From NCBI GenBank assembly GCA_014904985.1, contig MU128933.1, positions 310,001 through 374,000 of the forward strand: a stretch of 64,000 nucleotides of DNA. Reading direction: 5' to 3'. Shown one piece after another: positions 42,657 to 55,288 of this stretch; position 1 is the stretch's first letter; each line of letters begins with the position of its first letter. The notes below the pieces were generated by a model, which was given only the letters and a program-made list of their open reading frames with translations, did no database searches and was not told the DNA's origin. The position numbers and the translations under genes are program-made. The stretch is from Hydnum rufescens UP504. Taxonomy: Eukaryota > Basidiomycota > Agaricomycetes > Cantharellales > Hydnaceae.

Positions 42657-44364
42657 GCCAAGTCATACATCGAGCAACTCATGTCTAATCCGGCTTTGTT
42701 TGATCCCATTCGAGCACCACGCAATCCCATCGTCATTATGGTGAGTGTCTCACTTGATCACTTACTTGTGGTTGTTTGACAATTTTGGCCAGCCACGGTC
42801 TCTACGGCTTCGACGTATTGGGCCCTTCTGCGTACCCTAGACTTCAGCTACACTACTGGTAAAGTGTAGTACTACCAATTCTTCTCCCTCTCGTTGAGTA
42901 ATGGTGTTCAGGTCAAATGTCCTCGATATACTGAGGCACAAAGTCGGTGCCGAGTCATTGTTACTGGGGTCCCAAGGTATCAACACCCTCTGTGGAGCCG
43001 TGTGAACCTGATTCTAATTTCCCTGCAGTACAGGGTCTGTCGAATATCGCGCGATCAAGATGCACGATTTTCTTGGGAAGAATGCGCCGGGAGACACCTG
43101 AATTTCATCGCCCACTCAATGGTAATTCAAGCGTGCTTCCTCGATGTCTCACCAGTTTTTCACTATTCCCCGCTCTCCGTCCAGGGTGGCTTAGATTGCC
43201 GACATCTTATCTCTCAAATCAAGTCCGACAGCTATACACCAGTATCCTTGACCACCATCTGCACGCCCCATCAAGGAAGTCCCTTCATGGATTGGTGTAA
43301 GGTTCGTCAATCCAGGCTCCATGAATTTTTTAGTACTTCTTCAGTCCTATATTCAATTCATTTTGCAGGCCAACATTGGGATTGGCGCTCTTCGCGAGGC
43401 CATGGATTCAAACGAGCCTTTTTCACTGCCATACACACTCAAAGCACCACTCCTGGCACGGTCATCGAATACGGGAAGTCCACCGCCTCCAGGGAATACT
43501 GCGACCGACAGTCGGCAGCCTAGCATACTGACCACCCTCCCTGCCTCCATCACGACCTTGCTTCTTAGCATGCTCGATTCTCCTGCATACTCCAACCTGA
43601 CCACACATTTCTGCAAGAAGCTGTTCAATCCCTCAACGCCCGATCTGCCCAGTGTCAAGTACTTCAGCGTGGCTGCTCGCGCCGAACGCCTGAGTGTTTT
43701 CCACCCACTCTGGCTACCGAAGCTCATTCTTGACGAAGCTGAAAAAGCAGAGCGACGTGCGCATTCTTCCGATTCTCCTGGAGAAGGAAGGTGCTGGGGT
43801 AACGATGGGCTTGTGTCCATCGAGTCCGCCAAATGGGGTCGGTTCCTTGGTATCTTGGAAGAATGTGACCACTGGGACATGAGAGGGACGTCGTCCTTCA
43901 CTAGTGCGTGGGAAAACACCGGCCAGAACGGAAAAGGTGGCTGGTCAGAATTCTTGGGATGGAAGGGGGACCGTGATCGCCGACGCACCAGCCCAAACAC
44001 CCAAGACCCCCCTCCTTCGCCTTCGGATCGCCTCGGGGTGCCCGATACTACGACTGTGACGGCCACGGACTTGGGTGGTTCGTCCGCACCAAACACGTTG
44101 GCACCGCAGACAACCGTATCGGTCGAAACCAAGGCTGAGATAGAAAGGAGTGCGGAACGAGTTAAACTGGCTTCTGCTATGGAATGGATCGTGGATAAAG
44201 TCCCCGGCACTGCGGTTTCCGCTTTGTCTACTCTTCAGGCATCGCTCCCGCCGGCATTTTCCCTTTCTGATCCCAAGCTCAGTCAGGCTCCGCCTCCGCG
44301 GCGTTTCGATTTAGAGCGTTTCTATGTTTCACTTTCGAGGAATCTATACGACGAGGGACTTTGA
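42657..44364 (+). CDS. TGL2: Triacylglycerol lipase, TGL2-like (alpha/beta hydrolase)
   Basis: Serine lipase related to yeast mitochondrial Tgl2. Exon from 42657: AKSYIEQLMSNPALFDPIRA and PRNPIVIM, then HGLYGFDVLGPSAYPRLQLHYW (oxyanion region) and NVLDILRHKVGAE. The nucleophile elbow NFIAHSM / GGLDCRHL (43105-43200) is split by an intron inside HSMGG. It is followed by SLTTICTPHQGSPFMDW and a large last exon from 43370. That exon has NDGLVSIESAKWG (acid residue region) and EECDHWDMRG (catalytic His), with the stop at 44362-44364. Two frame breaks occur, each curable by one G: near 42952 (GAE to VIVTGVP) and at 43089-43091 (NAPG to RHLNF). Both lie in G runs in otherwise conserved sequence. 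I favour base-calling errors over a pseudogene because the catalytic residues are intact. Confidence 0.78.
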
Positions 44365-45643
44365 TTGGACAGTGTTATATGATAGGGCAGGCGTGTACGT
44401 CAGGACTGGGCAGAACCCTGCTTCTCACCTCTACCCTCATGCTAGAACCATAAGTAGGATGCCTGGATATATGTAATAGATGTATTTTAGATAATCCACT
44501 CGCTTTCCAATCACTTGCTTCGCTTGCTTGCCGTCGCCCCCTCAGCCCATGGACGTTCGCTGGAATGGGCTTCATAAATTTATCGGTAGCGGCGACAAGG
44601 AGTAATCCCCGACTCTGAAGCCGTTGGGACGGCCTCTAAAACCCTCTCTTACTTACGTAAGAGTAGGGGATGAACACTCCATGATAAATGGTCTTCAGTC
44701 ACAGGTCACGGATCTGACCCCGAACTGCGAATCCAACGTCGATATGAACACTTGACTTTGTCCTTTAGGCGCTCATCGCAAGGTCCCTTGAAACAATAGA
44801 TATTGAATCTGGCATCATAGTACATCCTACAGATTAAATTTCGCATGCATGCCTGAAACGTACGCGGAGGGAAACGGGCCAATTACATCAAAGGGAAAAA
44901 CTGAGAAGCACTGGCAATCGCTTAGGGAACTAGGTAGCATTGGAGCTGAAAATGATACTCTGTCGCCATTGTGTGCGCATGGACACCAAGTATATATATA
45001 TACCCTGGAATAAATATGCGTACTGATGCCTCGATATATAGTATGAAATTAGTGTACACACAACATGCTTGAAGAATGCGATTCGCGTCGAGTTGTTCCT
45101 CTGCCCAGATGTGAAATAATACTCGGAGATTCCAGTGGGATGTGCCCGTTGTCCCATTATTTTCCATGTTTCTGGCATGGGAAGGTCGGAGAAGGTGGCA
45201 ATTGATTTCCTCGAGCAAGGGAAGGGATGGGGAATCGACCTAAAGTTGAATGTTCCAAGGACAGGTTCTGGAGTATGCAAAAGCTTATGATCGAGGGGGT
45301 TCGTTTCCCTTCCCCGAAGTCCCATTCGCAAACTCCGCGCAGCGAAGTAGCATGAAATAGAAAATGTGGATATTGGCGAAGTTGATGATGTTCTTAGGAA
45401 ATGATTACTCTAATTTGACTACGAGGCACCCAACGCCGAAATATTTGAACGAATGCGCCCGGACAGAAGAGAGGAACAAAAGGCATGATATATACTGTAT
45501 AGCTGCGGCTCTTGAATAATGGTCTTCTGCGAAACGCAGGAATTTCAATTATTAACCCAGGAATCTATACATGTAACTGGGGGCGTGGATATAAAGACGC
45601 CAAAGCGAACGTATAGAACAGAAAGTAAAGACCCAGCTGGCGG
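44365..45643. other. Gene-free stretch between lipase and GDH2
   Basis: About 1.3 kb between two convergent genes. It has a (TA)n tract near 44992-45002 and an inverted word TTACGTAAG near 44654-44662. Short open frames (for example 44922-45331, minus strand) show no domain. No RNA gene was recognised. Confidence 0.5.
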
Positions 45644-48600
45644 TCAGACACCGAGGGAAGCAAAGCTCTTGGAAAACTGGAAGAAGTTGACTGCGGTCGC
45701 ATCAATGCCATAGCGGTAGATGAATTGGGAGGCAAAGTAGGCAGAGAACTAGAGGAAGGGGAAGATCAGGTGAGACAGGCTTGCTTATTATAAGCATTAA
45801 GCCTTACCAAAGCGCGTTGATAAGGTTCCGGCAAACGCTTCATCAAAACATCGAGGCCAATTTCGTGCAGCAAGGTCTGCAACCGCCAACATTACTTCGC
45901 AAGATGAATGGCGAGAGGAAATAGGTACGAACCTGGGGGATGGCGTGGCTCAAAACTGCCCGACGAGTAGGAAGATCTTCGAATAGGTCAGAAGACTCTA
46001 GTTCGGTCTGCAAGTCGTTTATTTTGGTGCTGAGTTCATCGGATAGGAGGGCGCGAGGCTTAGCGCCACCAAGTCTAGCGTGCTCCTTCCAGATACAGCA
46101 AAACTCGAGGGAAGCATTATCGCGAATCTTGGCTTGAATATCTTTAACATATGACTGATAGAAGACCGGAGGAGATTGGCCAGGGAATGTCATCAAGTTA
46201 GTATGTTCTTTATCAGTCAATGAGAGCCCGACAAGAACGTCGAGGGATGAGCAGAAAACGCCTCCCTAGAGGGTGTTTAAGAGTTTAGTCCGTCCACGCA
46301 TAGATCTACAGGGGAAGGTCATACCTTGTTGGCACTGCTGTCCTTGAACAAGATAACTTTTCGTTTCTCCAAGTATAAGCGAGCTTGTTGGGTAATAAAT
46401 AGATTGGCGCCCTCGACGATGAACTTGTAGTGGGGCTTTCCTTCGGAATCGACCAATGACGCCACATTGGAAATATTGACGGCCTCCGGTCTAACCGTCG
46501 ATGAACATTTAAATTGAGATACGCGAGAAAGTACCACTCACCGCCCCCCGCATGGAACAAAAATATCAGCTTTGAACCTCATATGGGCAGTATTACGGAA
46601 GTCTGTGCCATCTGCTACGACCTCTCCGGCTGAAATCGTTGTGGTGAGATAGGTGCAATACATCTAAAATATGGAGATCTCACAAGGAAGTTTGACATCT
46701 TGTTCACCGATCAACACGACATAACCATCTTTGCTGAGGCGGGAACGATCGAATTTTGAGATCATCATTCGCGCTTTAGCGAGTCGAACGAGCTCGACAC
46801 GGTCAATGCCGACAGGGTCATACAATACACCAGAACCATCGATCACGGCGATGGTCTTTTCAGAGCCTAGTAATATTTCGTCTACAGATCGGAAGAGTGA
46901 GTGAAGTGCATGTAGGGCCACGACATCTAATTATACCCACTTGAGCCAAGATCTCCGTCTTTTCGCAGGGCGGTCAAGGATCAGAGGTTGCCGAGGGAGA
47001 GACATGCACGACTTACCAGGGCCGCCGGTCTGGACTTTGGTGATGTCCTTCTCTTTCAATCCTAGCTTGCTGTAAATTCCGATAATATACTGTCGGACCG
47101 AGAGACTAGTCATTCCGTACGCGTCGTGAGGAATGCCACCGAGGAACTGATGAGGCAAGCAGCCAGTTGAGTGTAAGGGGGCATAAACGCAATGTGTATT
47201 CATACCTGGGCGTTCTTTCCCGTTGTTAACGATTTCCACCACGGGGCACCCCGCGTTCGTGCGTGCACTTGACAATCACCCATGAATGCGAAGTCTCAAG
47301 ATCGGCAGAATGTTACTCACAAGCCGCCCAGTCCATCAGATCGGCAGTTCCCTCTATAAAAGAAAATGCAATGTCATCGGGGATCCACAGTGAGTGGGTC
47401 AGAGCTTACCATCCGGGCCGAAAAACAGCAGCTCGGGCTGTCCGTAATGGTCGACTATAGCGGTCTTGATTCCAGGTGTTTCTCCAGGGATCAATAGGTC
47501 CAACATAGCGTCAATATATTTCTCGAAGCAGAGGACGGGATTGGCGCCAAGGCTTGGAAGCTACAGGAGATCGCGAGCCTCTTTTAGAAATACGTCAGAG
47601 CAATTAATTTCAAGACTCAACGATTGTGCCTATAGGATTACGGAAGAGTTAGGTCAAATCTACCCCACGTCATACCAAGATCCGTACCTTTGCTGCCTCC
47701 TTCGCCCAAATCTTTGTTTTTGAGATCCTGAAAGAATATCATTCAATGTCGCCATCAGGGACATGATGACGCGACGCATACTTGAGTCGCCGCCAAGGCG
47801 TAGTTCTCGTCAAAGAGAGAGCGCTGATTGATCGAGTAGTTTCTATCGAAAAGACGAGTCAATAAATCAAATTTTTCCGAAGTAAAGTGCAACCTACTCT
47901 CGTCCTCGCGAATTGACCAAGCGGATACCTCCTCGGGCAACGTCCCTGAAACGGATGTGGAAGCCTCGGAATTCAGAACCTATAAAAAAAACCTTAGATT
48001 GCATGAAGACAGGAGCACAACGAAGCCATACCGATGACAAAGAACATTCCGAAAGGACGCTTCGGATACTCAGATTCGGGGAGGAAATTAGGATTGAGGC
48101 GGAATGATACTGCGACCTTCGTCGGGGTGTAGAAGTTTGTACGTAGAACATGCCTGAATTAGCCAACGGACACGGACAAACCAATGAAAACGGAAGATTA
48201 GGATTAGTATTAGTATTAGTATTAGCGAGGGCGTGCATAAGTGCATGGGATACCAACTTATTGAATACCAGGAAAGACTCGAACACTTGAAGCTCGTGCT
48301 TGTTGTTGACAGTTTTGCGAATGCGATCGTACAGTTCCTCGTCGCTAAGTGGGGGCTCCGTCTTGAGGCGGATGTAGCTCAAGCTAGGTCTAAAATATTA
48401 CGACGGATTAATCAAGAGGGTGTGATCATCAGGCTAGTGGCTTGACTTACTGAATAGCCTGGTTTGTCGCCGAAGGGTAGTGGACTTCGGCAAAGTGCAC
48501 GTACAGCCACCGGATCTGGAGACCGATTAGTCAGCGTATATTATCCAGATGACAGACACATACAATCTGTGGGTGGGCCACGATCACTTCTTGGATATTC

Positions 48601-50623
48601 TCTCTGGTGAAAGTTTCTTGGCGGAAACGCATTTTGATGGCATTCAACACGTCTGCTTGTGCCGGGTCCGACTCGTCGAGCATGTTCTGTGACACAGCAT
48701 TCAGACCACGACCTCGAGAATGGTGAGTAAGTTGATGTACCTTCAATGCAAGATAAGATGGCCCTAAGCGATTACAAAAATGTTGGCAAAAGAGCCAACC
48801 TGCATCTATATGTGCAAATGTTTAGAAGTAGGGGTATTTCAGAGGGCCTCTCCTGCTTACAAGCATAAGTGGCTTCCTGAACGGCATGTCCTCCAGCGTT
48901 AGCCCCGTCAGCAGAGTCGGCCTGGCCAGTTCCTGCACTTCGTATACTTCCAAAGAAGGGATTGTCTGGCAAACAATAGAGTAATGAAGCCTCTTTCATG
49001 ATTTGAACAACGGAATGGTCTATCGGCGGCATCGGTTTGGGGTTTCCTGGCAGAGGGTTGAGGTACAAGGCTGCGAAGTAATATCATGGTAAGAGAATGG
49101 TCTCAACGAATCAACATGTGCAGGGATGCGTACAAATGATCGTTATCCCGTTGCTAAATTGCTCTGCGCAAGGTCGCCATAAGTGGCAGATGGCGACGTC
49201 AATAGAAAAATCGACGTACCGACATATTTCCTTGCGGAATAGAGCCCATAAAAGTGGTACAGATCGGACAACGCACTTGCAAAAGGCTCACAATGACTTT
49301 GTGACTAAATACGTCCAAAAAAAGTCACACACCTGAATATGTGCCTGGTTGTGCCCATCTTGTAGCCTAAGACGAGGCGGCGTTCACTCGTGCCTTCCAC
49401 TTCAAAGAGTTCGATGACCGGGCCATATCTGCCTTCGACATTCCACATGACCTTCTGGTAGATCTCGAGAGTGTTTTCGGAAGCGCGTTCGAGGAAGACG
49501 CGATCGGAGACGCTGCGAATATCTGTCTTTTTCTTGGGGGTTGCTTCCGAAGAGAGCACAGGAGTCGTACGCGGGAGACGGGAGGTGGAAGGGACAGGAG
49601 GAGAGACCCATCGGCATTTAGAAACGAAATAGCATCGGAGCTGCTGGGAGGCTAGGAACGCAGTCAGTAACCCGGCGTTAATGTCATAGCAAATATTTAC
49701 CGGTGGCGCTGATGGAACCAGCAGAACCTTGGTCGAGCCGACGTGTCAGCCAGGACACGCTTGACCGACCTGGATTCACTTACGGTAGGTTTCGAGACGG
49801 TAAGCTTGGTCTCGAGTAGAATTGTCCAAGAATTCATCAATCCTGGCAAGGGAATATATTAGATGTGAACGTTAAATTACACGACTGGGAAATCACCTTC
49901 TTTCGCAGGTCGCTCCTGGGCCTTCGTGGGAGGTGACGCCAGGGGGAGAAGTGTGGATGAAAACAGCCCGATCTTCGGTTATTTTTTCGAGATCGATGAC
50001 CAGCTTGTCTGGGTTGTGCTTGGTGAAGGCGAGAAGCTTGGCACCGTAGAGGGCAAGAACGTGATCGGTGATGACGTCGACGGTCTCGGACTGGAAGTAG
50101 GAATCATCGACACCGAGGTTCGAGTAGAACCAGTTCACCTAGACGCGTCATATTATACACCGGAGGCATGGGAACGGTGGTTAGCGTGACTGACCTCTAA
50201 TGAGACGAGATCCTTGGGAATAAAGCCTTTGGACGCAACGCGTCCCATGACCTGTCTGTTCCCATGTGAGGGGGGCATCAGAATCGGATGGTAGCTCTGA
50301 ACGACAATACACGCACTGGCGTTGTTCATCTTTGCCGGTGAAGACGGGAGTCTTGTAGCCCCTGTTGGCAACGAGGGTGAGTTTACGTCATTGTTATTAA
50401 ATATGGCAAGTAGTAACGAACGGGAGGTTTTGGATCTTTTGCAAGGAGACACTGCTTCCCGAGCGCGACGAACCGTTGGAATAAGGACCGGCATCATTGA
50501 GATGCGCGTTGGAGGGGTCAAGTAACTAGGATTCAGATGAGGATGAGAGGGGAGAGAGGAAAGAGAACGGGGGCATACTATTGCGCTCTTTAGGGCGCCA
50601 TTGAGGGAGGGGAGAGTAGACAT
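45644..50623 (-). CDS. GDH2: NAD-specific glutamate dehydrogenase (large fungal type)
   Basis: Oxidises glutamate to 2-oxoglutarate and ammonia; used when amino acids are the nitrogen or carbon source. ATG 50623 (MSTLPSLNGALKSAI). Exons in order: VASKGFIPKDLVSLE; VNWFYSNLGVDDSYFQ and AFTKHNPDKLVIDLEK; a regulatory region (SERRLVLGYKMGTTRH, ALKNMLDESDPAQADV). The catalytic half begins with PFGMFFVIGSEFRGFHIRFR, DVARGGIRLVNSRG, DLGEGGSKG, FGPDEGTADLMDWAA, a GIPHDAYGMTSLSV block, GSNEILLGSEKTIAVIDGSG (dinucleotide region), YKFIVEGANLFITQQAR and ILFKDSSANKGGV. The end reads YRYGIDATAVNFFQF, with TGA at 45644-45646. This is the roughly 115-kDa class, not the small NADP enzyme. It has more than fifteen short introns. 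I saw no frame break. Confidence 0.92.
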
Positions 50624-51132
50624 GGGAGGAGATGGAGAGAGGGGAGGGATCGAGTTTGCTCCTACTTATACTCCGCCTCGGACCGTAAGCGCACCCGGTC
50701 TCGACCCTTGTCCCCCACGCTCCTTGGGTCCGCCGGGTCATAAGGCGCGGCTGTCACCCGCTACCCCTCTTAGGACCCCTGACCGCCGCAGCGGAATGCT
50801 CGCCCCGCTCGGAGTGCCGAGTCGTCTGACCAGTTGACGACAATTCCATTCTACTCATGATCAGATGTTCAAGGGTAAACTCTCCTCATCTTACTCAGTA
50901 TTAAAATAAAATGCGTTGCAATGGATGCTGTACAGCTTTTATACACTTCCCCAACGGCCCTCGCAATTATGGCGAATGAGATGCTCAAGCCTGTGTGAAT
51001 GAGCACGGTTCAACAATATCGACAAGAAAATACATCCAACTCCCTGCACATCTCGGTCTGCATCAGCAGCACCCTGCGTCGTTCCTGAAGGGTCGCTACT
51101 CACAGAAAAATGCCGTCACACCTCACCTCGTC
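50624..51132. other. Promoter side of GDH2 and 3' flank of NOT2
   Basis: About 500 bp. C-rich and G-rich near 50680-50830, with no gene recognised. A plus-strand frame at 50601-50837 overlaps the GDH2 start and looks like chance. Confidence 0.45.
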
Positions 51133-53251
51133 TCACATCCCCGTCCCCGGCGTCCCAATCCCCGGATATCGTGCGTTCAGGTTTTGGATGTCTTGATGCC
51201 GATGTCGCATTTGATCCGCGAGTTGCTGTTGATGAAGCTGTTGTTGATGTTGCTGCTGTTGCTGCACCGCATGCTGTTGTGGAACCTGCCCCGCAGGGTT
51301 GGGACCGAGTACATTCATCCCTGGAGGTGGTGGCGGTGGAGGCTGCTGCTGGGCACCCCCTCCTGGAACCCCGCCATTGCCTACAAGTGGAACCTTTTCT
51401 TCCAGCAGATCATACATGATGATCGTCTCCTTCTTTGTCCGCTCCCAATTCTCCGGGTCAAAGAACGTGTACATCCCCCGCTCGTACGTCGCCGCCTTTT
51501 GCGAAGGGGCCGTTCCACTCTCCTTCGTCAGCCATAATCGGATCTCCTTGTGGAAACGCCAATTTCGGTTGTATCTGCACCGGGACTTATCAGGATCATA
51601 CTGCCTCCATAGAACAGGACTCACAGTTCCTGCGCAGCGACTTCTTGAAGTACATCTCGTGGCGACGAATAGAACATAAAGAAGAGAGTCTCATCGCTGA
51701 AGGAGACCGCCTTATTTGGACCCGGCGGAGGCGGTTGAACATTATAGCATGCTGGAACGTGGAAATCGGGCTCGACGTCCTGGGCAGCATTCGAGTCGGA
51801 CCAGGGTGTAATAAATGTCGAGTACAGATTCCTTCCAATCGCGACCATCAGCAAAAATACTTTCTCGGCGAATAAATGCACCAACTCTTGTATCCCCAAA
51901 TCGAGTCCGGCCATGCCAAGATCAGACCCCATGCCCAGCAAGACTGTATCCGGATCCGCACTTCGAATCATTGCCAAAAGGCCAAGAAGACCCCATCGAT
52001 CAGCAGGACTCATGAGAACTTGTTGAGCCGGTGTTTGCGCAACGGAATTCCCACTTGATGGTCTTATTAGATGTTGCTGCTGATGCGTCGTAGGATCTTG
52101 AAGATGCGCTGAAGATTGTTCCGAGAGCGAGGCCTGATTATACTGTCCTTGGTTTTGAGGCTGCTGTTGCTGGTGATGATGTCCTGGTGTATGGCCAGTG
52201 GTATGCGTGTGTGTCGACTGTCTCGTAGGCATCCCGACACCAGGCGGTGGACCTAAAAGGTCAGAACTTTGCGAGTTTACATTGGCGGCAGACGATGGCG
52301 GAGGTTGCTGTTGCTGTTGCTGTTGTTGCTGTTGTTGCTGTTGTTGCTGTTGTTGTTGCTGCTGTTGTTGTTGCCAAATCGCATACGACTGCAAAAGCGG
52401 TACCGACGGCGCTTTCTGCTGGTCTTTTTGGTACGTCTTCAACAACCCAAGGGCTGGAAAGTCCTCCGGTGCGAAGCCGCCGTTCCCACCACCAATTCCA
52501 CCGATAGCAACATTTGATCCTAGTGCTGAGGCCGCTACCTGGGCCGCAGTTCCTGCTTGACTCGCGTAGCTAGAGGCATGCCCATTCGTAGTAGTAGGTG
52601 GCTGAGCGAGAATGTTATTGGAAGCACTCGAATTTGGATTTGACGTGGGCGCAGAACCAAGGGCGGGGAAATCGTTGAGATCTAGACCAGTCTCGGACGC
52701 GGATGAGACTGATTGCGGGGCTGTTAACGTGTTAGAGGGAGTTGAATGTGCAGCACCTGCGTTCGACTGTTGTGATGACGGTGCTTGGGGTATTTGTTGT
52801 TGCTGCTGTTGCGGCAGTGAGGACTGTTGCTGGTGCTGCCCCATGGCGAATTGCTGCTGTAGTTGTTGCATAGCCTGCTGCTGGAGCATAGGATTGGACT
52901 GTAGCCGCTGCTGACGCTGTTGATCTTCGAGCGTCGGTGCAGAAAATGGAAAACCGTTGCGAGCTCCAGCGCTCCGAGGCGGACCAAATGGACCAGGAGA
53001 GGGCTGTGGATTTTGGGCTCCTGGATTGAGAGTAATGTAATTATAAAACGCCTTGATCCAGGCACGACACGATGTTGGGAAATAGCGTACGCGCCTGGAT
53101 TGGGGTACTGTGTTCTATATGCATTATTACCACCACCAAGCCCGGGGACGGGTGTCATATTTGCTGGAGAACGAAGCCACGAAGATACAGGAATGAGCTC
53201 GCCCATGTCACCGATATGTCGTGACGAGTCTACGGTACCTGGTCGATTCAT
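51133..53251 (-). CDS. NOT2: CCR4-NOT complex subunit Not2
   Basis: Scaffold subunit of the CCR4-NOT deadenylase (yeast Cdc36, human CNOT2). ATG 53251 (MNRPGTVDSSRH). The N-terminal half is Gln, Pro, Ser and Asn rich. It has two LDLNDFPALGS / PEDFPALGLL motifs (about 52690 and 52460), typical of CNOT2, and 23 consecutive Gln at 52305-52373. The NOT-box domain runs from DRWGLLGLLAMIRSADPDT (about 51990) through GMDLGMAGLDLG, a WSDSNAAQDVEPDFHVP block, FSDETLFFMFYSSPRDVLQ and RNWRFHKEIRLWLTKE to YERGMYTFFDPENWERTKKE. The C-terminal extension is again Gln/His rich and ends at 51133. The order of blocks and the domain length fit the family. Confidence 0.93.
52305..52373 (-). repeat. Polyglutamine (CAR)23 tract in NOT2
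   Basis: 23 Gln codons, a mix of CAA and CAG, immediately after a Trp codon. The mixed codons interrupt the pure repeat. Confidence 0.95.
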
Positions 53252-53474
53252 GGAAAAGATGGGGAAACAGTAGGGCCGCTCAGGACGAAAGAAACAGAAA
53301 CGTGTATCGAGGGACTCTGGCCAAGTGTGCGCTGCACTAAACCAGTCTGAGCGCAAACTGCTTCCTGTTTCGGACGTTACCGACGACTTACTTAACCACC
53401 TGACCTCAAAGGACACGTACTTGGTTACAGACTTACAATACCACAAGTACATGATATTCTACCTCATCGCAAGT

Positions 53475-55031
53475 TCACTCTACAAGTTCCTCCAGTTCGC
53501 CTTTAATGAACTCCTCATACAACGGCTTCCACTCTGGATGCCATCTCGAAAGAGCGGGTCTGCCTTCAGATACATCGCGTACGCTCCACAGCATTCTCAA
53601 CCGATCCAGTTCGGGAGACCTACACAGGTTTAATACATCGCCCGAAAAGAAAGTATAGTGAACGTACGTTTCATTATCTGGGCATACGATATAGAAGTCC
53701 CCGAGTCTAACTCTGCATTTGCGTAGTGGCATCGTCAAACTCATCGCTCGTCTCATCTGAAGAGGAAAACTTGCCTATCAAACATGAAGTGCACGGTCTC
53801 TTCAGCCGTCCAGGCGCCGTCGGGTTTTGGTTTATCGGGTGCTCCAGTCATGCCAGTATACGTCCAGCCGGGACTGAGAGTAAGGTCAGCATTTGAAATG
53901 CGGTGCGAGTAGAGGCACGTGAAACGCACATGAAGAGATGTGCAGTAGTTCGAGACCCACGGGTGCGAAGCTCATAGGCCAAATTCTCAGTCAAAAAGCG
54001 GACGCCAGCTTTGGAGACCTACAGATGGATGGTCAGATGACCAAGACCCTGACCAGTCAAGATAAGAAAATCACGTTATAAGCCGCATTCCCACTTCAAA
54101 TGCAAGACCCATCAGTAAATCGCAGATGGATAGCAAAAAGTGAAGCTAACGGGGGATTGGTAATGCCTTGTTTGGATCCAACTACAGAAAAGCGTTATAC
54201 TTGTATCGACAAAGTAGGACATAGATAGACTTACCGTTAATGATTCTACCGACAGGAATATCGTAAGGATAGCTATCGCGTGTAATAAGAGGCACATAAC
54301 TAACAAGCTTGGGTTCTCCTGAGCGCTCATTGGGCCGGTGAAGGTTTGGGTGACGTTGATGATCTGGTGTAGACGTATTAAGAAAGGAGAGTGTTGGGGG
54401 GGAGCAGTACGTACCCCTCCAAGGTTGACATCCAATACGTCTTTCCAACTGGAGATATTTTCGATTGCAGTGCCAACAGTTCCATCCTTGCCAGTATTGA
54501 TGGCGGCCGCGTTTAGGAGAACGTTGACCTAGACATCCATGATGAAGAAATTTTCAGCCGGAAAGGTAGGTGTGTGACGCGAGCAATATCACAAAGATTG
54601 GATATATGCGTTTCAAGCGTTGCTCACTTCGCCAAACTTCTTGAATGCCTCATCATGGAGATGTTCGACCTGGGATAGGTTGGATACGTCCGTCACGACC
54701 GCCAGAACGTTGTCTTTGCCTATTATCTCTGCGATTTCGGCCTCGGCCTGTTGGAGCTTCTTTTCATCTATATCAGCCAAACAAACGTGGAGACCATGGC
54801 TGAAAGGGAAGTCAAGCAATGATGCCCGATCGAATGTGGCACTACTTACTTGGCGAATTTCTTTGCAGCCGCGAGGCCAATGCCACTCGCACCGCCGGTG
54901 ATTACGCACGTACGACCACCATGAATTGCCGTGTGATTCGACGCGAGCACAGCGAGATCTGAGTCGGCTCGCTCACGAAAGCGCCTGGCAAATGGCGAAG
55001 GGAGACGAGGCCGAGAGTTTGGTCGAGACAT
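53475..55031 (-). CDS. Short-chain dehydrogenase/reductase
   Basis: NAD(P)-dependent SDR of unknown substrate. ATG 55031 (MSRPNSRPRLPSPFARRFRE) gives a basic N-terminal extension, then the cofactor motif TGGASGIGLAAAKKFA (54910-54850), LHVCLADIDEKKL (Asp after strand 2, which favours NAD), DVSN, the NAAAI motif (about 54510), DVLDVNLGG, a strand before SKQGITNP-type sequence, and the active-site Tyr-Lys in NAAYNV / SKAG, split by an intron near 54080. Later LAYELRTRG and the family-typical C-terminus (RLRMLWSVRDVSEGRPALSR) end at 53475. All catalytic positions seen are present. It sits 223 bp downstream of the NOT2 promoter side, on the same strand. Confidence 0.85.
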
Positions 55032-55288
55032 AGGATGTAGTTAATGCTGAGTCTCCTGAGTAGCGGAGCCTTCTGAAATGGTCCGAACAAGTCTTGCCTC
55101 AATACACATCTCAAAGTTCGAGACGTAGTGATTATAGGCAAAAATCAGGAACTGGTCGTTAAGTACAAAGGGGAAAGATCCACGTAGGGGACAACTTCGT
55201 CAGGTGTGCTTCCAACAGAACATAATAAAAGAACAGTGAAGGAAACCATAACAAACAATTTTGCGAGCGACCGTCTGTGGAAAGATAG

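Noticed and set aside
43353..44210. Minus-strand frame of 285 codons
   Set aside because: Lies wholly antisense to the large, conserved last exon of the lipase. Its composition mirrors that exon and no domain is seen.
52198..52560. Plus-strand frame with a long poly-Cys run
   Set aside because: It is the antisense reading of the NOT2 CAR repeat (TTG/CTG triplets read as TGC/TGT). No protein-like sequence lies around it.
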